This document shows positions 1-5,374 of a stretch of DNA of 5,374 nt, piece by piece; positions within the stretch are counted from its first letter, which is position 1, and every line of letters starts with the position of its first letter. Origin of the DNA: JAYZDB01 sp036338025 (GTDB lineage: Bacteria > Planctomycetota > UBA1135 > UBA2386); contig JAYZDB010000196.1 of assembly GCA_036338025.1 (NCBI GenBank), positions 1 to 5,374 on the forward strand, given 5' to 3'. A program made the translations under genes and the position numbers. The notes under the pieces are model-generated. The model had not been told where the DNA came from. It saw only the letters and a list, made by a program, of their open reading frames with translations, and ran no database searches.

Positions 1-213
1 GACCTGCTGGGGTCGGGCCTCCGTCGCGATGTCGAAGTCCTTTGGGTCACGGTCGAGCAGGAGATCTCGTACACAGCCACCGACCAGGTATGAGTCGAAG
101 CCGCGGTCTCCCAGGCGTTGGATGGACCGGACTGCGTCCGAGTCAAGTCGGTGCAGATCGAGTCCAGATGGACAGATGTTCTTGGGGTCTATGGGATTTC
201 GCTCGTCGCGGAT
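1..213 (-). CDS. pcnB: Class II nucleotidyltransferase head, probable poly(A) polymerase PcnB (partial, non-canonical start)
   Basis: This is the N-terminus of a gene that continues past base 1. Read on the minus strand, it shows the class II polymerase-beta-type signature: LVGGCVRD (87-64), then LLLDRDPKDFDIATEARP. The DFD triad residues at 39-31 are the metal-binding acidic pair. PcnB adds poly(A) tails to RNA 3' ends and marks them for decay; the related CCA-adding enzyme repairs tRNA ends. The head alone cannot separate the two. The leader before the motif (GLDLHRLDSDAVRSIQRL) aligns with the PcnB-type leader of E. coli (..ISENALKVMYRL..), which favours pcnB. The open frame runs from 264, just after TGA at 267-265, and contains no ATG, GTG or TTG in the window. 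The start at 213 (ATC) is only a guess; ATA at 192, ATC at 177, ACG at 231 and CTG at 156 are other options. A terminator separates it from the kelch gene upstream. Confidence 0.82.
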   Translation of the reverse strand, partial: MRDERNPIDPKNICPSGLDLHRLDSDAVRSIQRLGDRGFDSYLVGGCVRDLLLDRDPKDFDIATEARPQQV

Positions 214-257
214 TTTGTGGGAACCGGGCGTGCCGCTTAGGCAGCCCTCATACGCGG

Positions 258-286
258 AGGTTAGTCACAGCGTCTGGTCACCTCAA
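258..286 (-). promoter_or_regulatory. Possible promoter of the pcnB-like gene
   Basis: Read on the minus strand, TTGAGG (286-281; four of six match TTGACA) is followed after exactly 17 bases by TAACCT (263-258; three of six match TATAAT). It sits between the terminator at 288-315 and the pcnB-like reading frame, which is where a promoter is needed. The -10 match is weak, so this is a candidate only. Confidence 0.27.
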
Positions 287-287
287 C

Positions 288-315
288 GAAACCCCCGGGT
301 TTCCCCGGGGGTTTC
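288..315 (-). terminator. Intrinsic terminator of the kelch gene
   Basis: A perfect 12-bp stem (288-299 with 304-315) encloses a 4-base loop. On the minus strand the loop reads GAAA, a GNRA-type tetraloop, and the stem ends in GGGGGTTTC followed by GTT. It begins 10 bases after the kelch stop codon (TGA, 327-325), so it should end that transcript and insulate the pcnB-like gene. The U-tract is short and interrupted, but the stem is very GC-rich. Confidence 0.88.
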
Positions 316-324
316 CGGTTTAGG

Positions 325-1932
325 TCATCGGTGGATCATCTCGATCGAGTGCAGGGTGGTCGTGGCTGTGGAGCTGATCGTGCCGCCAAACAGCACGATG
401 GCACCGCTCGGGGTCAAGGCAGACCCTTGCGTGGCGCGCTGGGTCTTCATGTTGTAACTCCCCACGAAGCTGTTGGAGCTGGGGTTGAACTCCTGGATCG
501 ACGTCGTAGAGATCGCGGCGTCGATGGCACCTTTGGCGCCGCCCGCGATGATGACGATACCGCTGCGGGTCTGGGTGACACTGTGTCCGGTCCGCTCGAT
601 GGACATATCCGGCAGGCTGACCCAGGAACCGGAGTTCGGGTCGTAGTACTCACACTGCTTCATCGCCGTAGCGCCAGCGAAGTTCGCAGGAGGTGGGATC
701 AGTGGCGCGATGTTGACCTTCACGCCGCCAGTCACCAGGACTCGACCGTTGCTGAGCCGAAGGGTATCGAAGCTGTGCACCGCTCGATCATTTCGCATGC
801 TACCGGTGCCGGACCAGGAGCCGCTCGACGGGTTGTAGAGCTGGCAGGTGTTGAGCGAGGTGACCGACAGTGGGATGCCGAAGATCGTGTTGACCCTGGC
901 GCCGCCGGCGACCAGGACCTTGCCGTTGGTGAGGGTGGTGAGCGAGGGGCCTAGTACGGCGTTGGCGATCGAACCCGTGCCCGACCAGTTGCCAGTCGCC
1001 GGGTTGTAGATTTCGGCGCTGCTGAGCAGGCCGGTGATCGCCTTGGCGACGTCCTTGAGTTCTCGCGTGCCAGCGACCACCAGGACCCGGCCGTCGTTGA
1101 GGAGGGCGGCGGCGTGGCCGGCGCGCTTGGATCCCATCGAGCCGGTAGAGGTGAAGGTGTTGGTCGCGGGGTTGTAGATTTCGCAGGTGTTGGTGGGGTC
1201 ACCGACGGTGTCGACGCCACCAGCCAACAAGACCCGGCCGTCCTTGAGCTGGGTGAAGGTGGCGAGGGCGCGAGCCATGTTCATGTCGGGACCTGGCTTG
1301 ACCGTGTTGGTACGCGAGTCGAAGATCTCCGTAGTCTTCAGGCCGTTGGCGCCGAGGATGTTGCCGGTTCCGCCGCCAGCCAGCATGAACTTGCCTTTGG
1401 AGTTCGGAATCGGGAAGACCGCCATCATGGCGCGACCAGGACCCCGAGGCGAACGGCCATCGCCGAGTTGTGCCTGCAGGGTGGTGGTGGTACTGGCCGG
1501 GCCAGGAATCACCACGATCTTGTTGGAGAGCTTGTCGATGATGTGCGGACCAGAGCCACCACCAGTCATCATCTGCAGGTGCAGATGCATGCCAGCCAGT
1601 GCCGGGAGTGTCGGGACCAGCACCGGGATGCTGCCACCGCCTGGCCCGGTTCCGATCAGCAACCACGCCGCCACCAGGTCGACGCCGACCGAGATGCTGC
1701 GCGGATCGTTGCCGCCAAACATCAGCTTGAGAGGCACGGGGCCGCCGTTTAGCGACAGCATGAACATCATAGGCTTGCCAGCAGGCGCGCCTTTGTAGTC
1801 GAGCTTGAGGGTCTTGCCAAAGGTCGCAGGACTCGAGCTGTCGTAGTCGAAGTCGCCCTGCGCGAGTGCTGGAGAGATGCAGACCGCGGCGAGGGCGCCG
1901 GCGGTGAGAGCTGTGATGCGGTTGATTCTCAT
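325..1932 (-). CDS. Secreted kelch-repeat beta-propeller protein
   Basis: The product is 535 residues. Residues 1-24 form a signal peptide: a short basic n-region (MRINR), a hydrophobic core and an ALA|QG cleavage site, so the protein is exported. Residues 25-150 form a Gly/Pro-rich beta-type region whose family I cannot name; it resembles N-terminal modules I associate with planctomycetal surface proteins. Residues about 160-535 carry kelch/galactose-oxidase-type repeats of the form R..H....L.DGRVLVAGG.....T..EIYNPATN.W..TGSM. The beta-strand glycines lie near 186, 238, 287 (one Gly lost), 343, 402, 464 and 516, so about seven blades. I see no catalytic residues, transmembrane anchor or sorting signal, which suggests a binding or structural role outside the cytoplasm. 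ATG at 1932 is chosen because the signal peptide starts there; upstream in-frame codons (TTG 2064 onward) would bury it. No Shine-Dalgarno sequence precedes it. A terminator follows directly, so it is probably monocistronic. Function unknown. Confidence 0.9.
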   Translation of the reverse strand: MRINRITALTAGALAAVCISPALAQGDFDYDSSSPATFGKTLKLDYKGAPAGKPMMFMLSLNGGPVPLKLMFGGNDPRSISVGVDLVAAWLLIGTGPGGGSIPVLVPTLPALAGMHLHLQMMTGGGSGPHIIDKLSNKIVVIPGPASTTTTLQAQLGDGRSPRGPGRAMMAVFPIPNSKGKFMLAGGGTGNILGANGLKTTEIFDSRTNTVKPGPDMNMARALATFTQLKDGRVLLAGGVDTVGDPTNTCEIYNPATNTFTSTGSMGSKRAGHAAALLNDGRVLVVAGTRELKDVAKAITGLLSSAEIYNPATGNWSGTGSIANAVLGPSLTTLTNGKVLVAGGARVNTIFGIPLSVTSLNTCQLYNPSSGSWSGTGSMRNDRAVHSFDTLRLSNGRVLVTGGVKVNIAPLIPPPANFAGATAMKQCEYYDPNSGSWVSLPDMSIERTGHSVTQTRSGIVIIAGGAKGAIDAAISTTSIQEFNPSSNSFVGSYNMKTQRATQGSALTPSGAIVLFGGTISSTATTTLHSIEMIHR

Positions 1933-2287
1933 GGCTGAACGAGGTGAAGGTCGGCTGGATGAGGTGAGGTTCGAAACGTCACCCACTAGTATCCCATAGG
2001 ATTGGGGCCAGGACAGTCCCAGCACCCCGGTCTGACCACAAAACATCCCCTGGCAGCGGTTCAATCCCCGGGGGTCTGGGGTTTTGGAGTTGGCTCGGGG
2101 TCGAAACGACCGATCACGTCGCAGTTACCTCGGATCCGAATCCCCAGGAACGGTCGGCCGTGTGTCCCAGTTCCGGGCGGACCTGACCCGGATTCTGGGC
2201 TTTTGGTCGCCGGGCAGTGCCGATCGGGACCTCGTTTCAAAGTGCTGGCCTGATCTTGTCGGAAGCCGGCTCGACGATGGTTCGGGA
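1933..2287. other. Non-coding gap between dus and kelch genes
   Basis: These 355 bases lie between the dus stop and the kelch start, both on the minus strand. I see no convincing coding frame: the open frames here give Arg/Ser/Gly-rich shadow translations. The gap must hold the 3' end of the dus transcript (see the hairpin at 2166-2199) and the kelch promoter and leader, but I cannot point to a clear -35/-10 pair. Bases 1941-1947 and 1961-1967 repeat GAGGTGA, which reads TCACCTC on the kelch strand. The rest shows nothing I can name. Confidence 0.6.
2166..2199. terminator. Hairpin downstream of dus, possible terminator
   Basis: CCCAG (2166-2170) pairs with CTGGG (2195-2199), and TCCGGG (2172-2177) pairs with CCCGGA (2187-2192), leaving a 9-base loop and a small 1x2 internal bulge. 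This is eleven pairs, mostly GC. The T-run (TTTT, 2201-2204) follows the stem on the plus strand, where no gene lies upstream. On the minus strand, where dus ends about 90 bases earlier, no U-tract follows. It may therefore protect the dus mRNA 3' end rather than act as a classical terminator. Confidence 0.4.
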
Positions 2288-3469
2288 CTAGCCGCCGCTG
2301 GGACCTTCGTCATCGGTTGGATCGCAAAACAGTGGCCTCTCGTCGAGGCGGTCGTCGAGGAAGCCCTGCGGCAAGCTGACCTTCTGCGTGTTGCCGGCCT
2401 TGCAGCGCTTGACCCGTAGTCCGGCGGCAGGAAACGGCAGGTCGGCGGGTAGTTCCGCCAGCAGGTCGGAGAGTTCGGCTCGGGTGTTGACCAGTTGCAG
2501 CGCCGGCCGGGCCTTCGCCATGCCGTGGAAACTCTTGGTGTACCAGCTGAGGTACTTGCGCATGTGCTGCATGGCGACGTGCTCACCGAAGAAATCGACC
2601 AGCAGGTCGGCATGGCGCAGCGCGATCTCGACGACCTTGCCCAGCGCTGGCGGCTCGGCCGGCTCGACGCCGCGAAAGGCGTCACGCAATTCCCGAAACA
2701 TCCAAGGGCGACCCAGGCAGGCGCGCCCGATGACTACGCCGTCGCAGCCGGTTTTGCGCATCATGCGCAGGGCATCGAAGGCCTCGAAGATGTCGCCGTT
2801 GCCGAGTACCGGGATCTGCAGCGCGGATTTCAACTCTGCGATCGCCTGCCAGTCTGCTTCGCCGGAATACAGTTGGGCAGCGGTGCGGGCGTGCAGCGCG
2901 ACCGCCGAGCAACCTTCCTCCTGGCCGACCCGGCCGGCATCGAGGAAGGTCAGCAGCGTTTCGTCGATCCCCATGCGGAACTTGATGGTGACCGGCACCC
3001 GGTCGGCGTTCCGTACGACGGCGCGGACCAGGCTCGCCATCAGGCGTGGGCGCAACGGGATGGCGCTGCCGCCGCCGTTGCTGGTGATCTTGCGTACCGG
3101 GCAGCCGAAGTTCATGTCGATGTGGTCGACGCCCCATTCCTGGGTCAGGATCCTGCTCGCCTCAGCCAGGGATTCCGGGTGGGTGCCGTAGAGCTGGATG
3201 CTCTTGCGTTTTTCGGCTGGGTCGAAGCGCGCCAGCTTGCGGGTTTGCTCGTGTCCCTCGACGAACCCGCGGGCGGTGATCATCTCACTGACGAACAGGC
3301 AATCGCCGCCGGCCAGTTCCTGGCACAGCACCCGGTAGGGAGCGTTGGTGACGCCGGCCATTGGTGCGAGCACCACCGGCGGATCGACGACCAGATCCTG
3401 ACCGAATCGCAGCGGCTGGAATTCGCCGGGCTCGGCCAGCGGTACGTTCTCGTTGTGTTCGCTTCGCAC
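2288..3469 (-). CDS. dusB: tRNA-dihydrouridine synthase (DusB-like)
   Basis: This is a flavoenzyme that reduces uridines in the tRNA D-loop to dihydrouridine, using FMN and NADPH in the cytoplasm. The product is 393 residues with a TIM-barrel order: APMAGVT (35-41, FMN loop), IQLYGTHPE (91-99), DMNFGCPVRK (118-127) with the catalytic cysteine at 123, TIKFRMG (161-167) with the conserved Lys163, LHARTAAQLYSG (192-203) with His193, GNGDI (223-227) and GRACLGRPW (248-256), which bind the FMN phosphate. A helical tRNA-binding domain follows from about 275. At 393 residues it is longer than the usual 320-350 of DusB. The extra length is a roughly 15-residue leader and an acidic/Gly tail. GTG at 3469 is the only ATG/GTG/TTG between the tRNA terminator and the conserved LRFG..LVVDPPVVLAP start. 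Earlier in-frame codons would lie inside the terminator and tRNA. No Shine-Dalgarno sequence is visible. The wording is close to actinobacterial DusB proteins as I recall them. Confidence 0.93.
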   Translation of the reverse strand: MRSEHNENVPLAEPGEFQPLRFGQDLVVDPPVVLAPMAGVTNAPYRVLCQELAGGDCLFVSEMITARGFVEGHEQTRKLARFDPAEKRKSIQLYGTHPESLAEASRILTQEWGVDHIDMNFGCPVRKITSNGGGSAIPLRPRLMASLVRAVVRNADRVPVTIKFRMGIDETLLTFLDAGRVGQEEGCSAVALHARTAAQLYSGEADWQAIAELKSALQIPVLGNGDIFEAFDALRMMRKTGCDGVVIGRACLGRPWMFRELRDAFRGVEPAEPPALGKVVEIALRHADLLVDFFGEHVAMQHMRKYLSWYTKSFHGMAKARPALQLVNTRAELSDLLAELPADLPFPAAGLRVKRCKAGNTQKVSLPQGFLDDRLDERPLFCDPTDDEGPSGG

Positions 3470-3480
3470 GGGTGGGATCG

Positions 3481-3519
3481 AAACAAAACAGCCCTTGCCA
3501 GTCACCTGACAAGGGCTGT
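3481..3519 (-). terminator. Intrinsic terminator of tRNA-Leu
   Basis: On the minus strand ACAGCCCTTG (3519-3510) pairs perfectly with CAAGGGCTGT (3497-3488) around a 12-base loop and is followed by TTTGTTT (3487-3481). It lies 3 bases after the encoded CCA end of the tRNA, so it is the tRNA terminator. It also stands directly in front of the dus start codon at 3469, so any dus transcript that starts upstream must pass through it. Confidence 0.92.
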
Positions 3520-3522
3520 CAA

Positions 3523-3611
<89 letters not shown>

Positions 3612-3625
3612 CGATGGGGAGGTGG

Positions 3626-3653
3626 AGGGTAGGAATGGTATGGCGATGGTCAA
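3626..3653 (-). promoter_or_regulatory. Probable promoter of tRNA-Leu
   Basis: On the minus strand TTGACC (3653-3648; five of six match TTGACA) is followed after 16 bases by TACCCT (3631-3626; three of six match TATAAT). Transcription would start near 3619, about 8 bases before the mature tRNA 5' end at 3611. The -35 is good and the position fits; the -10 is weak. Confidence 0.48.
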
Positions 3654-3728
3654 TAGTGAGTTGTGGCTGAGCCGGGCTTTTCCGCCTGGATTTGCCGCGG
3701 CGCTTGCTGGACGGAGCGGCGGTTGCCT

Positions 3729-3733
3729 AAGGT
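3729..3733 (+). promoter_or_regulatory. Ribosome binding site of smpB
   Basis: AAGGT lies 7 bases before the ATG at 3741. This supports that start over the longer frame beginning at 3663. It is the only clear Shine-Dalgarno match before any gene in the window. Confidence 0.7.
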
Positions 3734-3740
3734 CTTGGCG

Positions 3741-4232
3741 ATGGCCAAGAAGGGCAAAGCCAGCGCAGCCGGGAAGGCAACCGGTCGGACGACGGATCGC
3801 AAGATGATCACCGTCAACCGCAAGGCCCGCCACCTGTACGAAGTCCTCGAGGAGTTCGAGACCGGCCTGGTGCTGCGCGGCACCGAGGTCAAGTCCTTGC
3901 GGGCCGGCAACATCAGCCTGGATGAAGCGTTCGGTCGGATCGACGAACAGGCCGTCTACCTGGTCGGCGCCCACATCGACGCCTACAACCATGCCAGCCA
4001 GAACCACAACCCGACCCGGCGGCGCAAGTTGCTGTTGGGCAAGGTCGAGACCCGCAAGCTCAAAGCCAAGGTGATGCAGAAGGGCCTCACCCTGGTGCCC
4101 CTGGAGGTCTACTTCAACGAGCGCGGCCTGGCGAAGTTGTTGCTGGGACTTTGCCGCGGCAAGAAGTTGCACGACAAGCGCCGCGACATCAAGGAGCGCG
4201 ACGCCAGGCGCGAGATGCGGCGCCAGCGCTGA
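3741..4232 (+). CDS. smpB: SsrA-binding protein SmpB
   Basis: SmpB binds the tRNA-like part of tmRNA and brings it to stalled ribosomes for trans-translation and tagging of the unfinished peptide. The product is 163 residues, close to the usual 150-165. Family motifs appear in order: NRKARHLYEVLEEFETGLVL (26-45), GTEVKSLRAG (47-56), the HIDAYNHAS.NHNPTRRRKLLL region (79-99), KGLTLVPLEVYF (114-125), GLCRGKKLHDKR (136-147) and the basic C-terminal tail IKERDARREMRRQR (150-163), which enters the decoding centre and the mRNA channel. The N-terminal 20 residues are a Lys/Ala-rich variable extension. ATG at 3741 is chosen for its Shine-Dalgarno sequence and because the 26 residues a longer frame would add do not look like SmpB. 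It is divergent from tRNA-Leu and convergent with the membrane gene at 4269-4964. No ssrA (tmRNA) gene is visible in the window. I see no clear smpB promoter or terminator. Confidence 0.97.
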   Translation: MAKKGKASAAGKATGRTTDRKMITVNRKARHLYEVLEEFETGLVLRGTEVKSLRAGNISLDEAFGRIDEQAVYLVGAHIDAYNHASQNHNPTRRRKLLLGKVETRKLKAKVMQKGLTLVPLEVYFNERGLAKLLLGLCRGKKLHDKRRDIKERDARREMRRQR

Positions 4233-4268
4233 GTGCCGGGTCGGGCCATGTCGAGCTGCACCTGAGTC

Positions 4269-4964
4269 TCACAGCAGGTGTGCGGATTGCTGCAGTACGA
4301 ATTCGCTGAGGTCTCGCCAGACATCTCCCAGGTAGGCGAAGGCCTCATCACTCCCGGAGGTCGCGAGCAGCAAGATGAACCCATAGACGGTGATGTTCGC
4401 GGCGGGGAGGAACATCCACGCAAAGATGAAGCCCGTCTCCTGCAGGTCCGTTTGACCTGCATGTGTTTCACGCCAGGTGGAAGTCACGTGGTACACGATG
4501 GCCGCCCCGGTCAAGAAATTCAGCGTCGGCAGGGCGGTCGAATCTAGAAAATAGCTGAGGACGATGGATGGCCAGACCAGTGTTGGGAACCAGTAGGGGG
4601 CGATCGATATCAGCCAATTGCCGCCTGAGCCGACGAATTCACACAGCCCGCCTTCGCGCCAGGTCACGGTCAGGCCGGTGACCCGATGCAGAGTGGCCCA
4701 GGCGAATACCGCGTGGGTGAGTTCGTGTTCGAAGGTCGAGAAATACGAGCCCGCAAACCGATGCCGGAAGACCAGCCACCACGACAGCCAGTAGGCACCA
4801 GCCCCATAAACCAGCCATTGGTAGTCGCCGAAGCGGAAGTTCATCAAGCGGGAGTCCCCGAGGGCGAGCACACTGAATGGCAGCGCGGTGAGTGCCAGGA
4901 CAGCGATCGGCCACTTCAGGATCTTCAGCGCGAGATTCGGATAGTAGGAAGGATGCACTCTCAC
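4269..4964 (-). CDS. Membrane protein with HExxH zinc-protease motif (M50-like)
   Basis: The product is 231 residues with about five hydrophobic segments (near 17-36, 47-66, 117-140, 146-162 and 178-200). Between the second and third lies FEHELTHAVFAW: HELTH at 80-84 is an HExxH zinc site, with Glu81 as the expected catalytic base. Downstream, NWLISIAPYWFPT (116-128) and THAGQTDLQETG (167-178) look like further conserved blocks; His168 or Asp173 could supply another metal ligand. This arrangement recalls intramembrane or membrane-embedded M50-type metallopeptidases, but the canonical LDG motif is absent, so substrate and activity are unknown. The GTG start at 4964 overlaps the TGA of the small upstream gene as GTGA, which suggests translational coupling; no good Shine-Dalgarno sequence is present. 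It converges on smpB with 36 bases between. A weak 6-bp hairpin there lacks a T-run. Confidence 0.82.
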   Translation of the reverse strand: MRVHPSYYPNLALKILKWPIAVLALTALPFSVLALGDSRLMNFRFGDYQWLVYGAGAYWLSWWLVFRHRFAGSYFSTFEHELTHAVFAWATLHRVTGLTVTWREGGLCEFVGSGGNWLISIAPYWFPTLVWPSIVLSYFLDSTALPTLNFLTGAAIVYHVTSTWRETHAGQTDLQETGFIFAWMFLPAANITVYGFILLLATSGSDEAFAYLGDVWRDLSEFVLQQSAHLL

Positions 4965-5169
4965 GGCAGTTCTTGAGCAAGCTCGAACAGCAGCAGAAGT
5001 AACATTGCCAGGCAGGTGAGGCTATGAAGAAACCCCAACGTTCGTCGAGCCGGCGTTGCCAACTCTCGGCCTGCTCGGGATCGCCGACCTTGGTGGCCAG
5101 CTCGGTGGTGCCGGCCGGACCTCGATTGGGAGGGGGCTTGCACTCGCCACCGTCCTGGCCGATAACCAT
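4961..5169 (-). CDS. Small single-pass membrane protein gene, split between two frames
   Basis: I do not recognise a family. ATG at 5169, preceded by GGAAG (5175-5171, very close), opens 47 GC3-rich codons. They give a hydrophilic N-terminus with a Cys/Pro/Gly segment (GGECKPPPNRGPAG) and a charged helix (PEQAESWQRRLDERW). In this frame nothing stops translation for hundreds of bases inside the next gene. In the -1 frame the same position continues as LHSLTCLAMLLLLLFELAQ, a transmembrane segment, and ends at TGA 4963-4961, overlapping the GTG of the membrane protease-like gene. Joining the frames gives a 69-residue protein: soluble charged part plus one C-terminal membrane helix. The join falls on the run TGGGGTTTC. 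The frame change may be programmed, a true mutation or a sequencing error. Its partner by position is the HExxH protein. TTG codons at 5178 and 5280 are alternative starts. Confidence 0.5.
5029..5035 (-). other. Candidate -1 slippery heptamer
   Basis: The minus strand reads G GGT TTC in the frame of ATG 5169, which fits the X-XXY-YYZ pattern of -1 frameshift sites. Slipping here re-reads base 5029 and enters the frame that ends at 4961. I see no strong stem-loop after it, only a poor GCC/GGC pairing. One missing G in the G4 run would have the same effect. Confidence 0.35.
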
Positions 5170-5234
5170 GACTTCCAATGTGGGGGCGAACGGTATCGAC
5201 CGGATGCTGTCACGGCGGGAGTTGCGTGTCGAGG

Positions 5235-5263
5235 TTCCGGGTGGCCTCGTAAAAAACCCGGAA
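5235..5263. repeat. Inverted repeat, 8-bp arms
   Basis: TTCCGGGT (5235-5242) and ACCCGGAA (5256-5263) are perfect inverted copies around 13 bases. The A/T run (A6 on the plus strand) lies in the loop and first arm base, not after the stem, so it is not a normal terminator. It lies upstream of the small membrane gene and could be a leader hairpin or an operator. Confidence 0.4.
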
Positions 5264-5270
5264 ACAACCT

Positions 5271-5290
5271 TACTTGCCAACCCGCAAGTA
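5271..5290. repeat. Inverted repeat, 7-bp arms
   Basis: TACTTGC (5271-5277) and GCAAGTA (5284-5290) are perfect inverted copies around CAACCC. The position, about 100 bases upstream of the ATG at 5169, and the short spacer would suit a dimeric regulator site or a small leader hairpin. No T-run follows on either strand. Confidence 0.4.
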
Positions 5291-5374
5291 CCTTTGGCTG
5301 CCTAATAGCGTAGTCAACGTCAACAGTCCCTCGCCTGTGGGGGCTCGCGACGCTAACTAGCAGGCTGGTCGCGC

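Noticed and set aside
1114..1798. Plus-strand open frames of over 200 codons opposite the kelch gene
   Set aside because: The kelch repeats and signal peptide on the other strand are unmistakable; these frames give low-complexity Gly/Arg/Pro-rich translations.
1933..2064. Longer kelch start at TTG 2064
   Set aside because: It would place 44 residues before a textbook signal peptide that begins with its own ATG at 1932.
2056..2075. T-arm-like sequence GGTTCAATCCCCGG, possible tRNA relic
   Set aside because: The flanking stem does not pair beyond two bases, and no acceptor, D or anticodon arm can be drawn.
4259..4280. CACCTG/CAGGTG hairpin between smpB and the membrane gene
   Set aside because: It has only six pairs, a 10-base loop and no T-run, and overlaps the coding end of the membrane gene.
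4639..5028. Continuation of the small gene's first frame into the membrane gene
   Set aside because: After 5028 it turns Cys/Ser/Arg-rich and overlaps the HExxH gene for over 300 bases, as a shadow frame would.
5312..5324. Tandem TTGAC copies on the minus strand as -35 elements
   Set aside because: No acceptable -10 hexamer lies 16-18 bases downstream; the nearby TATTAG is too close.

Overview
The window looks like chromosomal DNA from a GC-rich bacterium. I lean towards Planctomycetota. The SmpB wording (the ...RGKKLHDKRRDIKERD stretch) and the glycine/proline-rich secreted kelch protein remind me of that phylum. This is inference from memory, and the dihydrouridine synthase also resembles actinobacterial versions. 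Only core and hypothetical genes are visible. I see no mobile element, CRISPR array or phage gene.

Layout, left to right. (1) Bases 1-213 (minus) hold the N-terminal head of a class II nucleotidyltransferase, most likely the poly(A) polymerase PcnB. It runs off the left edge and has no ATG, GTG or TTG in its open frame. (2) A strong hairpin terminator at 288-315 closes the gene to its right. (3) Bases 325-1932 (minus) encode a secreted seven-repeat kelch protein. (4) Bases 1933-2287 are non-coding and contain one good hairpin. (5) Bases 2288-3469 (minus) encode a tRNA-dihydrouridine synthase. (6) A tRNA-Leu(CAG) at 3523-3611 (minus) is followed by its own intrinsic terminator, which ends about a dozen bases before the dus start codon. 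(7) Bases 3741-4232 (plus) encode SmpB, divergent from the tRNA. (8) Bases 4269-4964 (minus) encode a membrane protein with an HExxH zinc-protease motif, convergent with smpB. Its GTG start overlaps the stop of a small upstream gene (4961-5169, minus). That small gene is intact only if a -1 frame change occurs at a GGGTTTC run. (9) Bases 5170-5374 hold two short inverted repeats and no recognisable gene.

Several of these genes concern RNA: PcnB (RNA 3' tailing), Dus (tRNA D-loop modification), tRNA-Leu and SmpB (tmRNA partner in ribosome rescue). They do not form one operon, because terminators and strand switches separate them. The most unusual points are the missing canonical start of the pcnB-like gene, the split small gene coupled to the HExxH membrane protein, and the terminator packed directly against the dus start. 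I did not find a convincing new multi-gene system.
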